DNA from: an uncultured Bacteroidota bacterium
GTDB lineage: Bacteria; Bacteroidota; Bacteroidia; Chitinophagales; Saprospiraceae
Direction: 5' to 3'
NCBI GenBank assembly: GCA_937926185.1
Contig: CALEYM010000341.1
Coordinates: 1 to 23,541 of the forward strand
Length of the DNA: 23,541 bases
Shown in pieces: positions 15,732 to 23,541 of the stretch. The position numbers and the translations under genes were made by a program. The notes beneath the pieces are model-generated. The model worked only from the letters and a program-made list of their open reading frames with translations. It was not told the origin of the DNA and made no database searches. Each line of letters starts with the position of its first letter. Position 1 is the first letter of the stretch.

Positions 15732-18700
15732 ATGCGCAAACGTTTTACCCTCCACTGTTTTTTAATATTTCTTGCCTTTTCTTCCTCCGCCCAAACCGGC
15801 CAGATCGCCATTCCCCGCGTCGATATGATGCCCAATCAACCCGCACCCTACAACGTGCGCGACTGGCGACAGGTAGCCCTGCGCTACGATTCCTTCGTGT
15901 ACGACGTGCAAAAAACGGGGCAATACCTGCCTTTGTCGTATCTGAAACCGGCCGGCGTGAATTACCCGCAAAACCCCGCCTTCGGGCTGCACACCTACGT
16001 GGGCACCAATTCGCCGCTTGGCAACGAGGCCATCAACGTGCTGCCCTCGCTGGTGGGCGCCACGCTGGTTGGAATAGACAAACGCGCCCAGTTCGGCCGC
16101 GACTGGCTGCTGATGAGCCGGGACTTTTTCAATAAAAACAACGGAGAAAACATCTACCTTAACAACGCAGGCTCGAGCAGCGGCGGCGACTGGTGGTACG
16201 ACCTCATGCCCAACGTGTACTTCTATCAGTTGTATGACCTCTATCCGAATTCAGGCGCAGAAGCCGATTTTCAGTTTCAGACAGTGGCCAACCGCTTCCT
16301 CGAAGCCGTACGCGCCATGGGCGGCAGCGAAGCGCCCTGGGAGCCGGCCTACATGAACTACCGCGCCTGGAAATTCAAAACCATGGAACCCAACCCCAAC
16401 GGCGTAAAAGAACCCGAAGCCGCCGGCGCTTTTGCATGGGTGCTGTACAACGCCTGGAAAAAGACCGGAAACCCGGACTATCTCAAGGGCGCCGAATGGT
16501 CGATAGAGTTTTTAAACAACTGGACTTCCAATCCTTCCTACGAACTGCAACTGCCTTACGGCGCCTATACGGCCGCGAAAATGAACGCCGAACTCGGCAC
16601 GGCCTACGACATCGAAAAAATGGTCAACTGGTCGTTCAACCGGGGCGAGCTGCGCGGCTGGGGAACCATCGTCGGCGCCTGGGGCGGATTCGACGTGTCG
16701 GGTTTGGTAGGCGAGGCCAACGACGCCGGCAACGACTATGCATTCCAGCTGAATGGCGTGCAGCAGGCGGCGGCACTCGTGCCCATGGTGCGTTACGACA
16801 AACGTTTTGCCCGTGCTATCGGCAAGTGGGCGCTCAATCTCTCGAACGCCACGCGCCTGTTTTACCCCGGCTTTTTGCCCGCGCACCTGCAGGACGCCTC
16901 CGCCTGGTCGTCGGCCAACGACCCGCAACAGGTAATGGGCTACGAGGCCCTGCGCCAGAAGTGGCAAAACCTGTCGCCCTTCTCCACCGGCGACGCCCTG
17001 CAGGGCGGCTGGGCCGCTACCAACCTCGCGCTGTACGGCACCGGCTCCATCGGTTATCTCGGCGCTATGTTGGAAAAAACCAACGTGGATAAAATACTGA
17101 AACTGGATCTGCTGAAAACCGATTTCTACCGGGACGCCGCTTATCCTACTTACCTGTTTTTCAACCCCTACAATACCGCGCAATCGGTTCAGTTCGACGC
17201 TGGCAGCGCGCCCGCCGATCTGTACGACGCCCTTACCGAAACCTTTATAATCAAAAACGCTTCGGGAGTGGTGTCCCTCGGCATACCGGCCAATCAGGCT
17301 GTCCTGCTGACCGTTTGTCCCGCCGGGGGCGCCGTTTCCTTTGACAAAAACAAAATGCTCGTCGACGGTGTGGTAGTCGATTTCGATCAGCACGCCCAGC
17401 CGTATACCCGGGCGCCACGGATCAAGGGTCTGGCCGCGGCGAAAAATCCGTTGGAAAGCGGTGACTCCACGGCTGTTTATGCCGCGGTAGAGGACGTGGA
17501 TTCCGGCCAGATTACCTACAGCTGGAGCGCAACGGACGGCGCCGTCAACGGCACGGGCGCCGAGGTCAGCTTTACCGCCCCGGCGGCGCCTGCCAACGTG
17601 GAAATCCGCTTGGTCACGACCGACCCGGAAGGCAACAGCGACACGGCCACCCTGCAACTTTCGGTGGTGCCGGAGATCAACGACGCGCCGGAAATCACGG
17701 CCATACAGAAAAGTGTGGCCTACGTGGCGCCCAATGAAACCCTGCAACTGAGCTGTCTGGCCAATGATGCCAACAACGACCCCATTAGCTACGCCTGGTC
17801 GGCTACGGGCGGCGCCCTGAACGGCATGGGCGCCTCCGTGAACTGGACGGCACCCGCTTCGGAGGGAATTTTCCAGGTAACCGTGAAGGTCTCCGACGAT
17901 GAAGGTTTGTTTGCGGAGGCAACGACCAGTATTTTGGTGAAAAATTTCACTATTGTGCCGGGAAACCTGATCGCGCATTATCCCTTTAGCGGCAACGCCA
18001 ACGACGTGAGCGGGAATCAGCTGCACGGCCAGGCCAACGGGGCGATCCTGGTACCCGATCAGAACGGCAATCCGCAAAGCGCCTATTATTTCAACGGCGG
18101 CGCGCAGCACATTTTGGTGGCGAATAACCCTTTGCTCAACTTTCAGGACGCCATCACGGTCAGCTGCTGGTTCAACGCATATACCCTGCCGGAAAAAGAA
18201 ACTTTTCTGCTGTCGCACGGCAGCTGGCAAAACCGCTGGAAAATCTCCGTTACACCGGAAAAATACCTGCGCTGGACGGTCAACACGCTTGCCGGCATTG
18301 CCGACCTCGACGCCGCGGCGCCGCTGCAAACGGATAGTTTTTACCACCTTGCCGTCACCTACGACGGCAGCCTGCTGGCCCTTTACCTGAACGGCGAACT
18401 GCAAACGTACAAGCCTTTGTCCGGGAAAATCCGCGCCACCACCAACGCTTTTCTCATGGGACAAATGTTGCCCGGACAGCCGGAGTACAACTTCAAGGGC
18501 GTACTGGATGCGGTAAAAATTTTCGACCATGCGCTGACGCCGGACGCCGCGAAGATGCTTTACCAGATGGACGTGACCCCGGTGAACGAGCCGGTTTATT
18601 CAGGAAGATTGTTTTTGTCGCCCAATCCGGTCTCCGGCGCCTTGACCGTCCGTATAGAACGTGACGGAAGACCTCAAAACCGCTCCGCCGGTATGGTGCA

Positions 18701-18854
18701 GGTACGCGACCTGGCCGGACAACTGGTTTCGGAAAAAAATGCCGGGGACAAAGATTGGATAGAATTAGATTTAAAAGACTTAAAGCCAGGCATTTACACG
18801 CTCATGATCCTTTCGGAAAATTCCCGATTGGCTGCCCGTTTTGTGAAAATTTGA
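15732..18854 (+). CDS. Secreted T9SS protein: toroid-like domain, two Ig-like repeats, LamG domain, sorting tail
   Basis: A 1040-residue protein with a Sec signal peptide (HCFLIFLAFSSSAQT). Residues about 25-480 are rich in Trp/Tyr/Asn helices of the kind seen in (alpha/alpha) toroid glycosidases and lyases, with SSSGGDWWYDLMPNVYFY, EPAYMNYRAWKF, WVLYNAWKKTGNPDYLKGAEW and LPYGAYTAAKMNAELG; I recall similar uncharacterised proteins in Bacteroidota and Planctomycetes but no named family. Residues about 561-647 and 650-738 are two Ig/cadherin-like repeats sharing Y-x-WSAT-x-GA-x-NG. Residues about 745-943 are a LamG/concanavalin jelly roll (LIAHYPFSGNANDVSGNQLHG to VLDAVKIFDHALTPDAA). Residues about 960-1040 are a T9SS type A tail (LSPNPVSGALTV to GIYTLMIL). 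Placed after susCD, it is likely the polymer-binding or cleaving enzyme of the locus. Catalytic residues not identified. Confidence 0.85.
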   Translation: MRKRFTLHCFLIFLAFSSSAQTGQIAIPRVDMMPNQPAPYNVRDWRQVALRYDSFVYDVQKTGQYLPLSYLKPAGVNYPQNPAFGLHTYVGTNSPLGNEAINVLPSLVGATLVGIDKRAQFGRDWLLMSRDFFNKNNGENIYLNNAGSSSGGDWWYDLMPNVYFYQLYDLYPNSGAEADFQFQTVANRFLEAVRAMGGSEAPWEPAYMNYRAWKFKTMEPNPNGVKEPEAAGAFAWVLYNAWKKTGNPDYLKGAEWSIEFLNNWTSNPSYELQLPYGAYTAAKMNAELGTAYDIEKMVNWSFNRGELRGWGTIVGAWGGFDVSGLVGEANDAGNDYAFQLNGVQQAAALVPMVRYDKRFARAIGKWALNLSNATRLFYPGFLPAHLQDASAWSSANDPQQVMGYEALRQKWQNLSPFSTGDALQGGWAATNLALYGTGSIGYLGAMLEKTNVDKILKLDLLKTDFYRDAAYPTYLFFNPYNTAQSVQFDAGSAPADLYDALTETFIIKNASGVVSLGIPANQAVLLTVCPAGGAVSFDKNKMLVDGVVVDFDQHAQPYTRAPRIKGLAAAKNPLESGDSTAVYAAVEDVDSGQITYSWSATDGAVNGTGAEVSFTAPAAPANVEIRLVTTDPEGNSDTATLQLSVVPEINDAPEITAIQKSVAYVAPNETLQLSCLANDANNDPISYAWSATGGALNGMGASVNWTAPASEGIFQVTVKVSDDEGLFAEATTSILVKNFTIVPGNLIAHYPFSGNANDVSGNQLHGQANGAILVPDQNGNPQSAYYFNGGAQHILVANNPLLNFQDAITVSCWFNAYTLPEKETFLLSHGSWQNRWKISVTPEKYLRWTVNTLAGIADLDAAAPLQTDSFYHLAVTYDGSLLALYLNGELQTYKPLSGKIRATTNAFLMGQMLPGQPEYNFKGVLDAVKIFDHALTPDAAKMLYQMDVTPVNEPVYSGRLFLSPNPVSGALTVRIERDGRPQNRSAGMVQVRDLAGQLVSEKNAGDKDWIELDLKDLKPGIYTLMILSENSRLAARFVKI

Positions 18855-18860
18855 ATCTCC

Positions 18861-21800
18861 TTACCGGCGCACTACCATGCGCAGTTGAACGCTATGCTCA
18901 AACTGCATTCGGACAAAAAGAATGCCTGCCGGGAAACCGGCCAGGGGAATTGTGTACAAGTTATTTTGCCCGGCCGGAGTTTCTGTTAAAAGCCTGCCCT
19001 TTGTATCCAGGATTTGTATGTTCAGCAAAATGTCGGGCGCCTGTGCGGCATCGATCCACAGCTGGTCATTTGCCGGGTTGGGATAAATGCGCACGCGGCC
19101 ATCTGATCCCGGGCCGGAGGAGAACGTGTTGGTCAGTACCGGTATGATCGTTTTTTGCACAACCGCTATACCGCAGAAATTGGAAACGCTGAGGCCAACG
19201 ACATATTCCCCTGCCGCCGCATAGGTGTGCGCCGGATTTAATTCGCCGGAAAAATTGCCGTCGCCGAAATCCCAAAGCCATTGATCCGCAAACTGGGAAT
19301 TATTGGTGAACTGCACCTTGCCATCCGTTTGAATATCCACCGTAAAATCTGCCGCGGGAAACGGCCTGATCTCCACCCGGAATGTTTTGGTCAGGGTATC
19401 CAGGCCGAGGCTGTTGCCCGCAACCAGCACGGCGCTGTAATCGCCCGTTTGGGCGTAGGTAACAGCAGGGTTCTCTTCGACCGAATATTCCGGCGTACCG
19501 CCTGGAAAAGACCAGGAAAAACTTTGGGTATTTGGGGAGGATTGGTTTTCAAAAACAAGCGCAACTTCCCCGCAACCCCGCAGGGTATCGGGCACGAAAA
19601 AACCGGCAACAGGCGGAAAATACCAGGCGACCGGGCGGGTGGTCTGAACGGTATCACATTCATTCCAGACGCGCAATGAGACGAAGTAATCCCCCTCCTG
19701 CGCGAATACATGTACCGGGTTTGTTTCATTGGAAAAACTGCCGTCGCCAAAATCCCAAAGCCACTGATCCGCAAACTGTGAATTATTGGTAAACTGGGCC
19801 TTGCCGTCCTGGATGACAAACGCAAAATCCGCCAACGGCGCCTGACCCGACACCTCGATTCGCACCGAATCCGAACCCAGGCAATTGCCCTGCATGGCCG
19901 TGACAAGATATGTGACCGACTGAACCGGCGACGCCGTTACCGACGTACAGGACGCGCAATCCAGACCCGCGGCAGGCTCCCACAAAACATTCATGCCGGC
20001 TGGCAGGGAAAAATACAAAGTGTCGCCCGGACAAATAACCCGGTCCGGTCCGAGGTCGAAACTATACGTTGTTTGAAGTGAAAGCCGGATCGTGTCGCTT
20101 TGATGCGCCCCGCAGGCATCCCACACATCCACCCAATACACGCCCGGCTGGAAAGCGGTGAAGATGGAATCCGCGGAGTTGTCGTGCCAGCGATATTCCG
20201 CGAAACCGGCCCCGGCCGAGAGGGTTTGAATGCTGCTTTCACAGGTCTCCCGGTCAGGGCCCAGGTCAAGCGTTGGAGCCTGATACGACCAGACAAACGA
20301 AGTGAAATTATTGTTATAGTCCGTTTCCGGCGCGGTTGCCGGCGGAAGGGAATAGGGTGTCGGCTGGCTCCGGTCGTCGTTGATCGCTATGAAGACCTGC
20401 TGGTTCGCGACCGCGGGTATTCTGATTAGGATATCCAGACACGTGTCTTGCCCCAGCGGAGCGGGTGTGAAGACCAGATTGCCCAGAGGCACGGCGGCCG
20501 CGGCCCGGGGATCGCCGGCATAAACGGACACCGGTATTCCGGCGGGCAACGGGTAGGCGCTGCTGTTGCATATCCGGACGCGCAGTTCGAGGCTGTCGGG
20601 CAAACAGGTAACCTGTACCGGTTCGGCGGCGGCGTCGGGCAGGCAGATACAATCCGGGTCGGCGCAATCGATCAGGCCATCTTCGTCGTCGTCCAGCTGG
20701 TTGAAACAAATTTCCGGGCAATCCACCTCGGTCACGCAGTGTTCCAACGGTATCAGCGTCTCGGTGTGCGGGATTTCGATCAGCGTGGCCGGCGCAATGC
20801 CGATGGTATCAGGCAAAATGGCATAGGCGAGGGTATCGGGGATCAGGTCGGGTTCTACGGCTTCGGACGGCAGTGGAATGGTTTCGCCGCAGCGGGCCGG
20901 TTTGCCCTGTTCATCCAATTCAAACAAATGAACACGATTAAAGGTATTCCATTTCCTGGCGCTCATCCACAGGCGGTTGCCTGCCTGAAAATAATTTTCG
21001 GGTGAGATCAGGCTGTCGCCTTCCAATACCAGACGGTCAAAAAGTTTAATATTGCCATCGGGCCCCAGCACCAGGTGCGCGCCGAATCCCTGGGCATTGA
21101 AATAGCGGCAATGGAAATCGCCGTTGGATGACCTGAACAGGTTAGCGCTGGATTCAGTGGTATCGTTCGATGGCGCCCAAATCCGTTTTGCCCACAAGAT
21201 CGTTCCGGCAGCATCCGCGCGCCACACGAAAGCATCGCGATTGGGAATGCCCTGGTCGGGGTCATCATGAATAACGCTGCAGGCAGCATATCCGCCGTCG
21301 CCCGTCGGAACGGCGCCAATGTTCTGAAGACTGCGCCCGTCTGCCAGCCGGTAATGTCTGTTTAAAACAATATTGCCCGTTGAATCGAACAGGATCGCTA
21401 CCATGCCATTTTTGTTTTGAAACGAATTGGAAAGGCCCAGCAACCAGAATCCGCCGTCCTGAGCCGGGGTTGCCACGTAAAAACGACTGAGTTCGGCAAA
21501 ATCAATGACTTTATTGACGAGCACATCGCCGGCATTGTTTATTTTCAACAAAAAGCATCGTACGTTGTACGTATTGGTGGAAGCAAATGCCGTGAACACC
21601 GCCGCGTCGCCGAGGCTGGAGAACCAAAAACTCGAAGCCGAACCCGGTACGGACGCTTTTTTCGCCCAGAGGATATTACCGTCGGCATCCATTTTGGCAA
21701 AACGCCTGACCCTCCCTGTTGGATCTACATCATCCGGCAATGCCAGAAAAAACCCGCCATCGTTGGCTGGAACACTACCCATTCCATTGGTCGGCAGGTC

Positions 21801-23441
21801 AATTTTCTTTTTCCAGATGATGTTTCCAAAAGAGTCGGTTTTCAGGAGCGCGCCGTCCGGGTAGTCGTAATGGTTGAAATAAATGTTGCCTTCCGGTGTA
21901 ATTGATACGATACGAAGGAAGTCATTGGGGTGGATGCCGAGGCCATAACTGCGGGCGCCCGTGAGATCGGAACACCGGAGCTGCTGCACCCGTACAATGC
22001 GGGAAAATTCCGTGCTGCACGAGCCGGAATATGCCGTAAGCAAAACGACGTACAAACCCGTGGCCGGAAACTGGTAATCCAGATGCATGGACGTGCCGGC
22101 CGGCGCGCCGTTGACCGACCAGGCAAATCCGTCCGCGCCGGTCGTAAGATTGGAGCAGTGGAGCGTGTCATTGAGGTCCATGATGGTATGGCTGGCCTCG
22201 AAATTGGCAGTAGTACGGCAGGGGATGTACACTTGCCAGCGCGCCGTGTCGTAGCAATTCGGATCGTCATTTTTGGCGGTCAATGTAAATTCATAGAACC
22301 CCGAAGTATCCGGCACAAAATAGGGTTCAAACGCGGTAGAGAACGTTTTGCCGCCCAGGGCCCATTGCCAGGAATTGCTGCCGGCGCTCCCGTTTTCAAA
22401 CCGGATGGTATCGCCGGTAACTGCCTGCCCCGGTTGCAGCAGAAACGCCGCCTGCAGCGGACTGTAACAGGGTTCGGCACAGGCATCCGAATCAAGCAGG
22501 CTTTCCCGGGGGCCTTCCAGGGCCAGCAACATGCGGGCGGACTGCCCTTCGGTAAACGCGCGATAACACGAAAAAGGCGAATAATCCATGAAGTTATCGG
22601 TCGCATCCGGCTGGTCGGTGTTGAATGGATTATTGGGGCCGGTATCGTCGGCATCGGTCTGGCAGGTATTGATGGCGCAAACGGTGCCTTTTGCCTGGTC
22701 GGGCGGCGTATCGCACACGCGGTCGCCGTCGAGCAGGCAGTTGTCGTTTTTGCAGCCGCGTTCAAACGTATGGTAGAGGTTGAGGTAGTGCCCCATTTCG
22801 TGGATCAGCACGGCTTCCAGCACCGGGCTGACGCCAAAATACGCGGCTTCGCAAACAATGCCGTCCCGGGGCGTTCCGTGCATGGCCGCCAGGTAAGCAT
22901 AGCCGGCGACATTCGGGCCCTGGGCATCGCTGCTCACGGATTGAACCACCCAAATGTTGATATACTGATGGGGCGGGCGGCGCGAGAGGTTCTTTAGCGC
23001 CTCATCCTGCGTTTCCATGACCATGTTGGTGAGGGGCGACTCCACACGGTAAATACCCGTGGTGGGCGATCCGTCGGGTTCGCGCCAGGCCAGGCAAAAC
23101 TGTACCGGCACCGCGGCGCCGGGGCCCTGGCCGGCGAAATAACCCGTATGGGCAAAGGCCTGGTTTAAATGATCGATCGCGGCATGCACCCGGTCATCCG
23201 GCAGGTTTTCCGTGCCGTTTTGGTGAACAATATGGACCACCACGGGCAAAATGTATGGCCCGTTGCCGCGGGCGGCTATTGCGGGTGGTTGCAGAGCCAG
23301 CAACGAGTCGAACTTTTCCTGAATTGCCTGTTGCACGGAAGGCAGAGCAGGATTTCCGCAGGATAATCCGCGTTCCGGGGTTTGGCCGAACAAGGGATGA
23401 GCAAGCAAAAAGAAAATGGGAGCGCAAATAAGGCGGGTCAT
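18861..23441 (-). CDS. Giant secreted M43 (pappalysin-type) zinc metalloprotease with PKD, propeller-like and T9SS domains
   Basis: A 1526-residue protein; signal peptide at 1-19 (FFLLAHPLFG, then QTP). The protease domain spans about 60-325, with HEMGHYLNLYH at 214-224 (zinc ligands His214, His218, His224; catalytic Glu215) and the Met-turn NFMDYS; a Cys-rich loop lies between. Two PKD-like domains follow (about 330-490). Then come six blade-like repeats about 50-57 residues apart (about 534, 584, 634, 684, 741, 792), variants of D-x-x-GNI-x-W-x-K. CFNQLDDDEDGLIDCADPDC at 912-931 is a MopE-type acidic Cys motif. A CARDB-like region (about 935-1045), two segments starting LDLGPDRETC and FDLGPDRVIC, three PKD domains (about 1207-1440) and a T9SS type A tail (RIYPNPANDQLWI to GILFVRM) complete it. 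Probably surface-anchored or released; target unknown. It is convergent with the LamG gene, six bases between stops. Confidence 0.92.
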   Translation of the reverse strand: MTRLICAPIFFLLAHPLFGQTPERGLSCGNPALPSVQQAIQEKFDSLLALQPPAIAARGNGPYILPVVVHIVHQNGTENLPDDRVHAAIDHLNQAFAHTGYFAGQGPGAAVPVQFCLAWREPDGSPTTGIYRVESPLTNMVMETQDEALKNLSRRPPHQYINIWVVQSVSSDAQGPNVAGYAYLAAMHGTPRDGIVCEAAYFGVSPVLEAVLIHEMGHYLNLYHTFERGCKNDNCLLDGDRVCDTPPDQAKGTVCAINTCQTDADDTGPNNPFNTDQPDATDNFMDYSPFSCYRAFTEGQSARMLLALEGPRESLLDSDACAEPCYSPLQAAFLLQPGQAVTGDTIRFENGSAGSNSWQWALGGKTFSTAFEPYFVPDTSGFYEFTLTAKNDDPNCYDTARWQVYIPCRTTANFEASHTIMDLNDTLHCSNLTTGADGFAWSVNGAPAGTSMHLDYQFPATGLYVVLLTAYSGSCSTEFSRIVRVQQLRCSDLTGARSYGLGIHPNDFLRIVSITPEGNIYFNHYDYPDGALLKTDSFGNIIWKKKIDLPTNGMGSVPANDGGFFLALPDDVDPTGRVRRFAKMDADGNILWAKKASVPGSASSFWFSSLGDAAVFTAFASTNTYNVRCFLLKINNAGDVLVNKVIDFAELSRFYVATPAQDGGFWLLGLSNSFQNKNGMVAILFDSTGNIVLNRHYRLADGRSLQNIGAVPTGDGGYAACSVIHDDPDQGIPNRDAFVWRADAAGTILWAKRIWAPSNDTTESSANLFRSSNGDFHCRYFNAQGFGAHLVLGPDGNIKLFDRLVLEGDSLISPENYFQAGNRLWMSARKWNTFNRVHLFELDEQGKPARCGETIPLPSEAVEPDLIPDTLAYAILPDTIGIAPATLIEIPHTETLIPLEHCVTEVDCPEICFNQLDDDEDGLIDCADPDCICLPDAAAEPVQVTCLPDSLELRVRICNSSAYPLPAGIPVSVYAGDPRAAAAVPLGNLVFTPAPLGQDTCLDILIRIPAVANQQVFIAINDDRSQPTPYSLPPATAPETDYNNNFTSFVWSYQAPTLDLGPDRETCESSIQTLSAGAGFAEYRWHDNSADSIFTAFQPGVYWVDVWDACGAHQSDTIRLSLQTTYSFDLGPDRVICPGDTLYFSLPAGMNVLWEPAAGLDCASCTSVTASPVQSVTYLVTAMQGNCLGSDSVRIEVSGQAPLADFAFVIQDGKAQFTNNSQFADQWLWDFGDGSFSNETNPVHVFAQEGDYFVSLRVWNECDTVQTTRPVAWYFPPVAGFFVPDTLRGCGEVALVFENQSSPNTQSFSWSFPGGTPEYSVEENPAVTYAQTGDYSAVLVAGNSLGLDTLTKTFRVEIRPFPAADFTVDIQTDGKVQFTNNSQFADQWLWDFGDGNFSGELNPAHTYAAAGEYVVGLSVSNFCGIAVVQKTIIPVLTNTFSSGPGSDGRVRIYPNPANDQLWIDAAQAPDILLNIQILDTKGRLLTETPAGQNNLYTIPLAGFPAGILFVRMQFEHSVQLRMVVRR
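19257..19310. repeat. Intragenic duplicate, copy B (PKD segment of the M43 protease)
   Basis: These 54 bases encode FTNNSQFADQWLWDFGDG and match the segment at 19740-19793 in 50 of 54 positions; all four differences are silent. The offset is 483 bp, exactly 161 codons, so the frame is kept. Confidence 0.9.
19740..19793. repeat. Intragenic duplicate, copy A (PKD segment of the M43 protease)
   Basis: Partner of the segment at 19257-19310, encoding the same 18 residues. A third, clearly different PKD domain lies between the two copies. The near-identity with only silent changes implies a recent duplication or gene conversion. Confidence 0.9.
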
Positions 23442-23541
23442 TGTTGTTATCGTTTTTCACAAGACACGGGGCAGAACCGGGGCGCTGCTTTCATTTACCG
23501 CTATCTCCTTGCACAAGGGTAATTTTCAAGAAAGTACCACC
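23442..23541. other. Upstream region of the M43 protease gene, to the window edge
   Basis: No gene is visible in these 100 bases. On the minus strand TACCCTTG (23521-23514) is one base off the -7 consensus and would give a leader of about 65-70 bases; any -33 element would lie at or beyond the window edge. CCTTG-CA-CAAGG (23507-23518) is a small 5+5 palindrome that overlaps that box. Both are weak. Confidence 0.3.

Noticed and set aside
16512..18530. A 672-codon open frame on the minus strand opposite the toroid/LamG gene
   Set aside because: The plus-strand protein has a signal peptide, LamG domain and T9SS tail; the minus frame has no motif and is the usual product of GC-rich codon bias.
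21930..22997. A 355-codon plus-strand frame opposite the M43 protease
   Set aside because: It lies across the zinc motif and PKD domains of the real gene and has no recognisable domain.

Overview
The window looks like chromosomal DNA from a GC-rich member of the Bacteroidota, most likely close to the Saprospiria/Chitinophagia (lineage is inference). The support is a SusC/SusD pair, a second TonB-dependent receptor with an N-terminal carboxypeptidase-regulatory-like domain, two very large secreted proteins ending in type IX secretion (T9SS) sorting domains, A-rich start regions instead of Shine-Dalgarno sites, and matches to the Bacteroidota -7 promoter box TAnnTTTG. No rRNA, tRNA, CRISPR array, transposase or phage gene is visible.

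Left part (1-7944): a lipoprotein of the YbhB/PEBP family cut by the window edge; a cholesterol-oxidase-like GMC flavoprotein carrying an iron-sulfur-type cysteine motif; a divergently placed TonB-dependent outer-membrane receptor whose stop codon lies in the first unit of an eight-copy heptamer tandem array; adenine deaminase (ade); and a Kef/CPA2-type cation:proton antiporter, convergent with ade and overlapping it by 23 bp. These look like independent housekeeping or accessory genes, not one pathway.

Middle (7945-8669): about 725 bp without a credible gene. It holds a 9-bp-arm hairpin, a 182-bp MITE-like element with 19-bp perfect terminal inverted repeats and a nested hairpin at its centre, and a possible solo insertion-sequence end. 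A secreted SH3-domain protein of unknown function follows.

Right-centre (9744-18854): a candidate nutrient-acquisition locus resembling a polysaccharide-utilisation locus. A cupin-AraC regulator is divergent from susC-susD, followed by a 1040-residue secreted protein with a toroid-like N-terminal domain, two Ig-like repeats, a LamG/concanavalin jelly roll and a T9SS tail. I recognise no known glycoside hydrolase or lyase in it, so this protein is the best candidate for undescribed enzymology here. Inferred working model: the T9SS protein binds or cuts a polymer at the surface, SusD captures the product, SusC imports it with TonB energy, and the AraC protein senses a derived ligand. A strong 39/43-nt inverted-repeat element separates susD from the toroid gene, which has its own perfect -7 box.

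Right end (18861-23441): a 1526-residue secreted M43 (pappalysin-type) zinc metalloprotease with PKD domains, a propeller-like repeat region, a MopE-type Asp-rich Cys motif, a recently duplicated PKD segment and a T9SS tail. It is convergent with the toroid gene, six bases away.
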